NCBI GenBank assembly: GCA_002401635.1
Contig: NVTQ01000062.1
Span: forward strand, 3,604 to 11,669
DNA from: Pseudomonadota bacterium
GTDB lineage: Bacteria > Pseudomonadota > Zetaproteobacteria > Mariprofundales > Mariprofundaceae
Reading direction: 5' to 3'
DNA length: 8,066 nucleotides
The notes under the pieces are model-generated. The model ran no database searches, was not told where the DNA came from, and saw only the letters and a program-made list of their open reading frames with translations. Below, piece after piece: positions 1-6,905 of this stretch. Within the stretch, counting starts at the first letter, position 1. Each line of letters starts with the position of its first letter. The translations under genes were made by a program, and so were the position numbers.

Positions 1-614
1 GATTTTTCAATATCACGTACCGTCACCATGCCTTGCAAACAACCATCGGCATCCACCACAGGAAGTTTTTCAATACGATGTTCACGAAACAAAGCCTTAC
101 ATGCCGCCAATTTTGTCCCTGGAACAACACTGACCAAGCGTGCCAATGGTGTCATCATAGCACTGACAGACTTTTTACTATCGGTCTCAAAACGAATATC
201 ACGGTTGGTAACAATCCCGCATACTTTGCCTGCAGCATCCAAGACTGGAAAACCAGAAAAGCCATGCGCACTGGCAAGCTTTTGCACATCTGCCAAGGTC
301 ATGCTTTCCGTCACCGTGAGCGGATCTTGTACCACACCTGCTTCATAGCGTTTTACTTTGCGTACTTCTGCTGCCTGTTGTTCATTGGTTAAATTCTTAT
401 GAATCACACCAATACCACCCTCTTGGGCCAAACAAATCGCTGTAGATGATTCTGAAACTGTATCCATCGCAGCAGAAAGCACTGGAATATTCAAACGAAT
501 TTTCTTGGTTAATTGCGCGGAGGTATCCGCACCTTTCGGCACAACCGAACTGGCTTGCGGCACCAGCAATACATCATCAAATGTTAAACCTTCGCCCATA
601 ATGCGTGAATCCAT
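1..614 (-). CDS. guaB: IMP dehydrogenase, N-terminal part (cut by window edge)
   Basis: Inosine-5'-monophosphate dehydrogenase oxidises IMP to XMP with NAD+, the committed step of GMP synthesis, in the cytoplasm as a tetramer or octamer. I translated the minus strand by eye. The protein opens MDSRIMGEGLTFDDVLLVP, the usual GuaB opening, followed by NIPVLSAAMDTVSES (residues 42-56) and EGGIGVIHKN (65-74), the first strands of the TIM barrel. The Bateman module then begins, with CBS1 at about 95-145 (GFPVLD, GIVTNRDIRF) and CBS2 from about 155 (KLPVVDADG, MVTVRDIEK). Only 204 codons are present of a usual 485-490. The catalytic cysteine loop and flap lie left of position 1. The ATG at 614-612 is supported by GGAGGT at 629-624, nine bases upstream. 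A second ATG five codons in is less well placed. The 490-bp gap to the flavoprotein gene upstream suggests guaB has its own promoter. No frameshift is seen. Confidence 0.97.
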   Translation of the reverse strand, partial: MDSRIMGEGLTFDDVLLVPQASSVVPKGADTSAQLTKKIRLNIPVLSAAMDTVSESSTAICLAQEGGIGVIHKNLTNEQQAAEVRKVKRYEAGVVQDPLTVTESMTLADVQKLASAHGFSGFPVLDAAGKVCGIVTNRDIRFETDSKKSVSAMMTPLARLVSVVPGTKLAACKALFREHRIEKLPVVDADGCLQGMVTVRDIEK

Positions 615-849
615 GAATACTATACCTCCAGATACAAGGCGGTGCACACTAGCGTAAGAATGAGCGTCCTTAAAGTTTCAATTCAACACTACCCAAATAG
701 CGTATTGAGCAAACTGCCACTACAACACAAAAAAGAGTCTATTAAATGTTAAATTTACAACCTCCACAAACCCAAATAAAACAATTTACAAGGGTATATA
801 AGCGAGGCAATCATCATTCCCTGCTATAGATGCGCCAAAATCTCAGAGC

Positions 850-885
850 TTAAAAGGATTGGCGTAGTAACACGCGCCCTTTTAA
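850..885. repeat. Hairpin with 8-bp perfect arms
   Basis: TTAAAAGG (850-857) is the exact reverse complement of CCTTTTAA (878-885). The 20-nt interior can add a short GCGT/ACGC stem. Neither strand shows a T-run after the stem, so it is not a standard terminator. Its role is unknown. Confidence 0.4.
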
Positions 886-1051
886 TGGTCCGTAAGTAAG
901 GGGGAAAGCATATATCCTAGGGTGTTTTCTTCGCTTCGTTCCTTTGATACACAAAGAAATAAAAGTCATTTTAACGCTCTAATAAAACAAGTTAATTGCA
1001 TAAATATGCCATTATTTTTAAATAATGTGAAAAAACAGAATAAAACCCAAC

Positions 1052-1098
1052 TTAACTTTGAATAAAATACTCAAAAATAGCTATTTCATCAAAGTTAA
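1052..1098 (-). terminator. Weak AT-rich stem-loop after the flavoprotein gene
   Basis: TTAACTTTGA (1052-1061) and TCAAAGTTAA (1089-1098) form a perfect 10-bp inverted repeat, beginning 7 nt beyond the flavoprotein stop codon on the minus strand. Between the arms lies a 12-bp perfect palindrome, AAATAGCTATTT (1075-1086). The position fits a transcription end or 3' stabilising structure for the hppA-flavoprotein transcript. The stem is AT-rich and no clean T-run follows, so intrinsic termination would be weak. A protein-binding site is the alternative. Confidence 0.4.
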
Positions 1099-1104
1099 TT
1101 ACAA

Positions 1105-2298
1105 TTATACAAACTGCCCTGCACAATAACCCGATGCCCAAGCCCACTGAAAATTAAAACCACCCAAATGCCCTGTAACATCGACCACTTCACCAATAAA
1201 ATATAGACCTTCAACATCCCGTGCTTGCATGGTTTTGGATGATAGGCATGCCGTATCGACACCGCCAAGCGTTACCTCTGCCGTGCGGTAACCCTCTGTT
1301 GCGGCAGGTTTTAGCTGCCATCCTTGCAACTGCAATACAATCATATCCAAATCAGCATCCGATAAACTTTGTAATGGCTTATCAGGAATGTATAACTCAC
1401 ACCAATGTAGCACCAAGCGCTTGGGCAATATATCTGCAAGCACAGTTCTCAGATGTTGTTTACCGCGCGCAACTTTCTGCTCCACTAACCATGTACGCAC
1501 ATCCAAGTCTGGCAATAAATTAATGCCAACAACCTCGCCTGCTTGCCAGTACGACGATATTTGTAACATTGCAGGGCCACTGATACCACGATGCGTAAAG
1601 AGCATCGCCTCACGAAATGATTGTCCTGCACAACTTGCTTCCACGGGCAATGAAATACCTGCCAACGCCTTTAAAGAATCATGTGCTTGAGATGTTAAAC
1701 GAAATGGCACCAAGCCAGCTTCTGTCTCTATAATATTCAAATCAAACTGACGAGCAATTTGATAACCAAAGCCCGTTGCCCCCATTTTAGGAATCGACAA
1801 ACCACCCGTAGCCACCACCAATGATTCACATGCAAATACACCTTGATCACTATAAATATCGAAGCCTGTATGTTTGACTATTTTATCGATTTTAGTGCAC
1901 AACTGTATTGTCACATGACTTTCTGCACACTTCTCAAGCAACATATCCACCACTTGCTTGGCGGAGCCATCACAAAACAACTGCCCATGCTCGCGTTCAT
2001 GCCAAGTAATGCCCTGCTTCTCAAACATTTCCAAGGTATCGTATTGTGTAAAACGTGCCAAAGCCGATTTACAAAAGTGCGGATTTTGCGATAAAAAATC
2101 ATTGGCACTGGCATACAGGTTGGTAAAATTACAACGTCCACCACCTGAAATAAGAATCTTCTTTCCCGCTTTTTCGGCATGATCGAGTATCAATACCCGT
2201 CGTCCGCGGTTGCCAGCTTCTGCGGCACACATCAAGCCCGCAGCACCAGCCCCCAACACAATGACATCATAGATATTCGTATTTATTACAGTCTCCAA
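1105..2298 (-). CDS. HI0933/YhiN-family NAD(P)/FAD-dependent oxidoreductase
   Basis: This is a flavoprotein of the HI0933/YhiN family, often labelled BaiN-like or 'aminoacetone oxidase family' in databases; the physiological substrate is not established. With the start chosen here it has 397 residues, within the usual 390-420. The FAD-binding Rossmann motif GAGAAG is at 16-21, followed by the family signature SGGGRCNFTN at 51-60. The C-terminal FAD-contacting block runs from about 364 to the end, with FIGEVVDVTGHLGGFN and then WAWASG. No signal peptide or membrane span is seen, so it should be cytoplasmic. No ATG precedes the FAD motif. I chose TTG at 2298-2296 because GGAAG lies eight bases upstream. 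GTG at 2313 and TTG at 2328 keep the frame but lack a Shine-Dalgarno site. The gap to the hppA stop is only 38 nt, so the two are probably co-transcribed. I would not transfer the bile-acid reductase name. Confidence 0.92.
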   Translation of the reverse strand: METVINTNIYDVIVLGAGAAGLMCAAEAGNRGRRVLILDHAEKAGKKILISGGGRCNFTNLYASANDFLSQNPHFCKSALARFTQYDTLEMFEKQGITWHEREHGQLFCDGSAKQVVDMLLEKCAESHVTIQLCTKIDKIVKHTGFDIYSDQGVFACESLVVATGGLSIPKMGATGFGYQIARQFDLNIIETEAGLVPFRLTSQAHDSLKALAGISLPVEASCAGQSFREAMLFTHRGISGPAMLQISSYWQAGEVVGINLLPDLDVRTWLVEQKVARGKQHLRTVLADILPKRLVLHWCELYIPDKPLQSLSDADLDMIVLQLQGWQLKPAATEGYRTAEVTLGGVDTACLSSKTMQARDVEGLYFIGEVVDVTGHLGGFNFQWAWASGYCAGQFV

Positions 2299-2306
2299 AA
2301 GTGAAT

Positions 2307-2311
2307 CTTCC
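2307..2311 (-). promoter_or_regulatory. Ribosome binding site deciding a TTG start for the flavoprotein
   Basis: The minus strand reads GGAAG here, eight bases before TTG at 2298-2296. The two other in-frame non-ATG starts (GTG 2313, TTG 2328) have no purine-rich site at a workable distance. This is the main reason for the 397-residue protein. Confidence 0.5.
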
Positions 2312-2336
2312 ACACCCGTGCTAATCAATGGTTATG

Positions 2337-4337
2337 TTATAAAATCGGTGCAATCACCAAAGACACAATCGCCATTACATTAATCAAAATATTCATGGAA
2401 GGCCCTGAAGTATCTTTAAATGGATCCCCCACGGTATCGCCCACAACAACCGCAGCATGCACATCTGTACCTTTACCACCCAAGTTGCCTTTTTCGACAT
2501 ATTTTTTGGCGTTATCCCATGCACCGCCTGCATTTGCCATCATCAATGCCATCAATACACAACATATAAGCGCTCCAGCCAACATACCACCCAGAGCTTC
2601 TGGTCCCAAACCAAAACCAATCACAACAGGGGCAGATACTGCCAACACACCTGGCAAGATCATCTTCTTTAATGCTGCCGTTGTCGCAATATCTATACAA
2701 CGCGCATGGTCAGGCTCGGCAGTACCTTCCATCAAACCTGGAATTTCGTGAAATTGTCTGCGAATTTCTTTAATCATTTCAAAAGCTGCATTGCCAACCG
2801 CTGTCATGGTGAGCGAGGCAACCAAGAAAGGGAATATGCCACCAATAAACAAACCAATCAGCACCAACGGCTCATTCAAATTAAGTGCAAAATCTGGATT
2901 ATGCTTGGTCACCATTTCAACAAAAGCCGCAATAATCGCCAAGGCAGCCAAAGCCGCAGCACCAATCGCGAAACCCTTGCCAATCGCCGCAGTGGTATTG
3001 CCCAACTCATCCAAAGAATCCGTTATTTTACGGGTTTCTTCACCCATACCTGCCATTTCCGCGATACCACCAGCATTGTCTGCCACAGGGCCATAGGCAT
3101 CAATCGCCATGGTAATTCCCACCGTCGCCAACATGCCCACAGCAGCAATGCCTACACCATAAAGACCACATAGTTGGGTGGATGCAAAGATAATGGCACA
3201 AATCGTCAATACAGGAACGACCACCGACTCCATGCCAATCGCAAGCCCTGAAATCATCACTGTTGCAGGCCCGGTTTCACCTGCTTTGGCAATATCACGA
3301 ACAGGTTTCCCACCCGTATAATATTCAGTAATCAAACCAATAATAATACCACCAATCGCACCCGATAGTGCCGCTCCCCATACACCTGGCGCAATATCAA
3401 TCGCAGCAACCAAAAACCATGCAGTGATCATAAATATCACCGACGAACCAATCGTGCCAACACGCAAAGCAACTTCAGGTGAACGGTTGGCAAAGATGCG
3501 TACCAAAGCAATGCCAATAATCGAGCAAATCAAACCCAACGATGCCAAAGCCAATGGTAAAAACATCAACGCTTGCTGTTGACCAAGTGGGTCAAGTACA
3601 TCGGCGGCCATGGTCGAAGCCATAGCAATCGTCGCAATCATTGCACCACAATAAGATTCAAAAATATCCGAGCCCATGCCTGCAACATCGCCAACATTAT
3701 CACCAACATTATCAGCAATCACGCCAGGATTGCGCGGATCATCCTCTGGAATACCAGCTTCTAACTTGCCCACCAAATCCGCACCAACATCGGCACTCTT
3801 GGTAAAAATACCACCGCCCACACGTGAAAAAAGCGCGACCAAAGATGCACCCATACCAAAACCATGAATCGCGTGTGCTGTCGCAGGGTCACCACCAAAG
3901 AATAAATACAGCGTACCTAATCCCAAAAGACCCAACGATGCCACCACTAGCCCCATAATCGAACCGCCATAAAAAGCTACAGTTAAGGCTGAAGCAGTAC
4001 CATTTTTATGTGCAGCTTCGGTGGTGCGAACATTGGCGCGGGTTGCGGCGAACATGCCAAAATAACCAGCCAATGCCGAACAACCGGCCCCTACAAGAAA
4101 AGCAATTGTGGTATTCATACCCAAGCTTAATGCCAAAAGGACTGCAACAACCAATACGAAGATACCCAGAATTGAATATTCACGTTTTAAAAACACCATC
4201 GCACCAACATGAATCGACTCAGCAATACTCACCGCTTTGCCTTCGCCCTCTGGATAACTTAAAACAACACGGTATAATATAAAGGCACAAATCAGACCGA
4301 TTACACCTAGAAGCACTGGAATCATTGTTTGTGTCAT
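2337..4337 (-). CDS. hppA: Membrane ion-pumping pyrophosphatase, K+-dependent type
   Basis: This integral membrane pyrophosphatase couples hydrolysis of cytoplasmic pyrophosphate to export of H+ and/or Na+. It has 666 residues, normal for the bacterial family, and is hydrophobic in many segments, consistent with the known 16-helix fold. Visible motifs are the substrate-site DVGADLVGK (183-191), [18 protein letters not shown] with Asp209, 213, 217 and 224, [12 protein letters not shown] (413-424), GGAWDNAKK (604-612) and [15 protein letters not shown] (633-647). The K+ signature reads GNTTAAIG (446-453). Alanine at 450 and glycine at 453, where K+-independent enzymes carry Lys and Thr, places it in the K+-dependent subfamily. 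Glu227 in DIFESY is at the gating position used by Na+ pumps and by some H+ pumps, so the ion is undecided. Asn653 in ILIN replaces a lysine I remember in many homologues. The ATG at 4337 has GGAGG at 4347-4343; the frame stays open to 4433 but that part overlaps the ppa terminator. Confidence 0.97.
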   Translation of the reverse strand: MTQTMIPVLLGVIGLICAFILYRVVLSYPEGEGKAVSIAESIHVGAMVFLKREYSILGIFVLVVAVLLALSLGMNTTIAFLVGAGCSALAGYFGMFAATRANVRTTEAAHKNGTASALTVAFYGGSIMGLVVASLGLLGLGTLYLFFGGDPATAHAIHGFGMGASLVALFSRVGGGIFTKSADVGADLVGKLEAGIPEDDPRNPGVIADNVGDNVGDVAGMGSDIFESYCGAMIATIAMASTMAADVLDPLGQQQALMFLPLALASLGLICSIIGIALVRIFANRSPEVALRVGTIGSSVIFMITAWFLVAAIDIAPGVWGAALSGAIGGIIIGLITEYYTGGKPVRDIAKAGETGPATVMISGLAIGMESVVVPVLTICAIIFASTQLCGLYGVGIAAVGMLATVGITMAIDAYGPVADNAGGIAEMAGMGEETRKITDSLDELGNTTAAIGKGFAIGAAALAALAIIAAFVEMVTKHNPDFALNLNEPLVLIGLFIGGIFPFLVASLTMTAVGNAAFEMIKEIRRQFHEIPGLMEGTAEPDHARCIDIATTAALKKMILPGVLAVSAPVVIGFGLGPEALGGMLAGALICCVLMALMMANAGGAWDNAKKYVEKGNLGGKGTDVHAAVVVGDTVGDPFKDTSGPSMNILINVMAIVSLVIAPIL

Positions 4338-4342
4338 TATTT

Positions 4343-4347
4343 CCTCC
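4343..4347 (-). promoter_or_regulatory. Ribosome binding site setting the hppA start
   Basis: The minus strand reads GGAGG, five bases before ATG at 4337-4335. It rules against an upstream start near 4433, which would add 32 non-family residues translated from terminator DNA. Confidence 0.75.
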
Positions 4348-4366
4348 CCAGAAAATATCCTTACGA

Positions 4367-4395
4367 ATAACAATATCTCAACCATATCATCACAA
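4367..4395 (-). promoter_or_regulatory. Possible hppA promoter
   Basis: TTGTGA (4395-4390), a 17-nt spacer and TGTTAT (4372-4367) each match 4 of 6 consensus positions. They sit just beyond the ppa terminator, so hppA could be transcribed independently. A rival is TTGAGA at about 4380 with TATTTT 18 nt on, which would leave almost no leader. Neither is strong, and read-through from ppa remains possible. Confidence 0.35.
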
Positions 4396-4396
4396 T

Positions 4397-4429
4397 AAAA
4401 AAAAGGTGACTGATTTCTCAGCCACCTTT
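4397..4429 (-). terminator. Rho-independent terminator of ppa
   Basis: Read on the minus strand, AAAGGTG-G-CTGA pairs with TCAG-T-CACCTTT around a GAAA tetraloop. This is a 12-bp stem with one G.U pair, followed by a run of T (4404-4397, continuing the stem's own T residues). The stem starts 30 nt past the ppa stop. It separates ppa from hppA on the same strand, so most ppa transcripts should end here. Confidence 0.88.
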
Positions 4430-4459
4430 GCAATCACATACCATTCAAAAGATTAAATT

Positions 4460-4987
4460 TTAGCCTTTATAACGTGCAATCGAATCCATAATTTCTTTCT
4501 TGGCTGCATTCACATCTTCCCAATCATAAACTTTCACCCATTTACCCTTCTCTAAATCTTTGTAATGTTCAAAGAAATGCTTTACCTGATCTTTTAGAAA
4601 AGCTGGCATACCATCAATATCGCTTACATCATCATAAATAGGTTTGATTTTACTCACAGGTACAGCCAATACTTTCGCATCCATACCTGCTTCATCTTCC
4701 ATCATCAATACGCCAACAGGGCGACAGGGAATCACACAGCCTGTAATCAACGAAAATTTACATGCCACCAACACATCCACAGGGTCGCCATCATCGGATA
4801 ATGTATTCGGAACAAAGCCATAGTTACATGGGTAATGCATCGCAGTGTGCATAAAACGATCCACATAAAATGCGCCTGAATCTTTATCCAATTCATATTT
4901 CACAGGGTCAGCATGCTGCGGAACCTCAATAATCACATTAATATCTTCAGGCGGATTATTACCTGCTGGGATCTTACTCACATCCAT
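4460..4987 (-). CDS. ppa: Inorganic pyrophosphatase, family I (soluble)
   Basis: This cytoplasmic Mg2+-dependent enzyme hydrolyses pyrophosphate to two phosphates and pulls biosynthetic reactions forward; bacterial forms are homohexamers. The 175 residues equal the E. coli length, and the active-site residues are all present at plus one relative to E. coli numbering from memory. They are Glu21, Lys30, Arg44, Tyr56, the metal-binding DGDPVD motif (Asp66, 68 and 71), Asp98 and Asp103 in DEAGMDAK, and Lys105. No signal peptide is present. The ATG at 4987 has AGGAG at 4998-4994, six bases upstream, and a strong promoter further up. A clear terminator follows, so the gene is probably monocistronic. 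Its neighbour on the same strand is hppA, the membrane enzyme for the same substrate. Confidence 0.98.
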   Translation of the reverse strand: MDVSKIPAGNNPPEDINVIIEVPQHADPVKYELDKDSGAFYVDRFMHTAMHYPCNYGFVPNTLSDDGDPVDVLVACKFSLITGCVIPCRPVGVLMMEDEAGMDAKVLAVPVSKIKPIYDDVSDIDGMPAFLKDQVKHFFEHYKDLEKGKWVKVYDWEDVNAAKKEIMDSIARYKG

Positions 4988-5016
4988 ATCTGACTCCTTT
5001 TTGGATAGGCTAAAAA

Positions 5017-5046
5017 ATTATAGTGCCTGCATTGTAAGAGTGAAAA
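5017..5046 (-). promoter_or_regulatory. Sigma-70-type promoter of ppa
   Basis: The minus strand has a perfect -10, TATAAT (5022-5017), and a -35 TTTTCA (5046-5041, 4 of 6) with an 18-nt spacer. Transcription would start near 5010, giving a leader of about 23 nt that contains the ppa Shine-Dalgarno. An inverted repeat, GTGCCTG (5023-5029) and CAGGCAC (5050-5056), brackets the -35 box. Confidence 0.65.
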
Positions 5047-5056
5047 ACACAGGCAC
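5023..5056. repeat. 7-bp inverted repeat over the ppa promoter
   Basis: GTGCCTG (5023-5029) and CAGGCAC (5050-5056) are exact reverse complements, 27 nt apart from arm to arm. One arm abuts the -10 and the other lies just upstream of the -35 of the ppa promoter, in the divergent ppa/transpeptidase intergenic region. It could be an operator for a dimeric regulator, or chance. Confidence 0.4.
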
Positions 5057-5084
5057 AAGTGAAAACACACGCTACACTTGCTCT

Positions 5085-5549
5085 ATGATTCGTATTTCCA
5101 TCACCGAACAAATACTTTATCACCGTAATATTGCGGGTGTGTGGCATACTTATCCTGTTTCAACGGCAAGCAAAGGCGCAGGCAATCGCCAAGGAAGCTT
5201 TCAAACACCACTTGGCAAACACCGTATTTGCCAAAAAATCGGTGAGCATGAACCTATCATGACATCTTTTCGTGCCCGCCAACCTACAGGCATCTATCAA
5301 GAAGGCATCGATGATCCACATCGCGATTGGATTCTTAGTCGTATTTTATGGTTGACTGGCACACAAACGGGCATCAACAAGCGTGGTACTGTCGATAGCC
5401 ATGATCGCTATATTTATATTCATGGAACCCATGAAGAAGAGCGCATCGGAAAGCCAGCCTCACACGGCTGCATTCGCATGAAAAATAATGACATCATCCA
5501 CCTCTTTGCCCATTGCGACATCGGCGAAACGGTTATCATCAAACTTTAA
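5085..5549 (+). CDS. Small YkuD-domain L,D-transpeptidase family protein
   Basis: YkuD-domain enzymes form 3-3 crosslinks in peptidoglycan or attach proteins to it through a catalytic cysteine. The 154-residue protein is little more than the domain. His113 in YIHGTHEE, then SHGC at 126-129 with catalytic Cys129, and Arg131 make up the family signature HxG...SHGCxR. The N-terminus (MIRISITEQ) is a beta-strand opening, with no signal peptide or membrane anchor. Small YkuD proteins without a signal are known in proteobacteria, so this may be normal, but it leaves the site of action unclear. I chose ATG 5085. The frame extends upstream to a TTG at 5001, but that would cross the ppa promoter and add 28 unlike residues. 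No Shine-Dalgarno precedes 5085. A weak -10-like TACACT at 5073-5078 ends seven bases before the ATG, which raises a leaderless transcript as a possibility. It is divergent from ppa and convergent with trxB. Confidence 0.92.
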   Translation: MIRISITEQILYHRNIAGVWHTYPVSTASKGAGNRQGSFQTPLGKHRICQKIGEHEPIMTSFRARQPTGIYQEGIDDPHRDWILSRILWLTGTQTGINKRGTVDSHDRYIYIHGTHEEERIGKPASHGCIRMKNNDIIHLFAHCDIGETVIIKL

Positions 5550-5599
5550 AACAAAAAAAACACAATATAATTAAAAAACTTGTAACTATTCAGATTACC

Positions 5600-5850
5600 G
5601 CTAATTGCCCCGAGGGCACGGCGAAAAAGCGCAGCTTACTACTGGGCACCTCGAAAAACCTCACTATTTCGTCAAACTTGCTCTTTTTGCCCCTGCCCGC
5701 GTTGGATAACAAGAGCAATAGGATTGCTATTACTCATCTCATCACGCCTTGTCATGAACGAAAAATAGCGGCGTTTGACTCGTGCGAGGTTTTTCGAGGT
5801 ACCCTACTGTAAGTGAGCATTTTTCAACACAGCCATCGGGGCAATCAGTG
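5600..5850. repeat. Long imperfect palindrome between convergent genes
   Basis: This structure fills most of the 320-bp gap between the transpeptidase and trxB. The outer arms run from about 5600 to 5639 and from 5809 to 5850. Exact matches are ATTGCCCCGA (5604-5613) with TCGGGGCAAT (5836-5845), a GAAAAA/TTTTTC block, and CTTAC (5635-5639) with GTAAG (5809-5813). An inner inverted-repeat element (5644-5804) occupies what would have been the loop. There is no T-run on either side, so it is not a classic bidirectional terminator, although it could block transcription from both convergent genes. Confidence 0.7.
5644..5804. mobile_element. Putative 161-bp MITE with TACT target duplication
   Basis: The termini are GGGCACCTCGAAAAACCTC (5644-5662) and its inverted copy (5786-5804), matching at 18 of 19 positions. 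A second inverted pair lies inside, GTCAAAC (5671-5677) and GTTTGAC (5773-5779), and there is a central AGCAAT/ATTGCT hairpin (5714-5728). Directly outside both ends is TACT (5640-5643 and 5805-5808), in direct orientation although everything around it is inverted. That is what a 4-bp target duplication looks like. It encodes no transposase, so it would be non-autonomous. A 4-bp duplication is compatible with an IS5-like donor, but I do not recognise the family. Confidence 0.6.
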
Positions 5851-5869
5851 GTGAGCTGGGTAGTTAGAA

Positions 5870-6861
<992 letters not shown>

Positions 6862-6905
6862 TGCAACATTAAAACACCCTGACTTTAAAGCAACTTTCGT
6901 ACGTC

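Larger units (their letters stand above)
615..1104. other. 490-bp AT-rich intergenic region, no gene seen
   Basis: This non-coding stretch lies between the flavoprotein stop and the guaB start, both minus strand. It must hold the guaB promoter and leader, but I see no strong sigma-70 promoter. The best minus-strand candidate is TTGCCT, 16 nt, TAAATT near position 800, which is weak. Several hairpins are visible: 850-857 with 878-885, 942-946 with 952-956, 1010-1017 with 1020-1027, and 1052-1061 with 1089-1098. I see no purine riboswitch, PurR box or known small RNA. The stretch could be leader DNA, an unrecognised small RNA or decayed repeat sequence. Confidence 0.6.

Noticed and set aside
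28..392. Two overlapping plus-strand open frames of 106 and 119 codons
   Set aside because: They lie antisense to guaB, whose minus-strand frame gives a clear IMP dehydrogenase. Their products resemble nothing I know.
2706..3173. Plus-strand open frame of 155 codons
   Set aside because: It is antisense to conserved hppA sequence, rich in Arg, His and Asn, with no recognisable motif. It is a by-product of hppA codon use.
4338..4433. N-terminal extension of hppA by 32 residues
   Set aside because: The extension is translated from the ppa terminator and spacer, is unlike the family, and a good Shine-Dalgarno marks the ATG at 4337.
5001..5084. Upstream TTG start for the transpeptidase
   Set aside because: It would run through the ppa promoter, has no Shine-Dalgarno and adds residues not seen in the domain.
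5513..5812. Plus-strand open frame of 99 codons
   Set aside because: It starts inside the transpeptidase gene in another frame and runs into the palindromic repeat, with no ribosome binding site or motif.
5600..5850. Integron attC site
   Set aside because: The palindrome lacks the conserved GTTRRRY and RYYYAAC core sites, and no integrase or cassette is nearby.
5600..5850. Classic bidirectional intrinsic terminator
   Set aside because: The stems are long and mismatched and no T-run follows on either strand, so it is treated as a repeat that might still affect termination.
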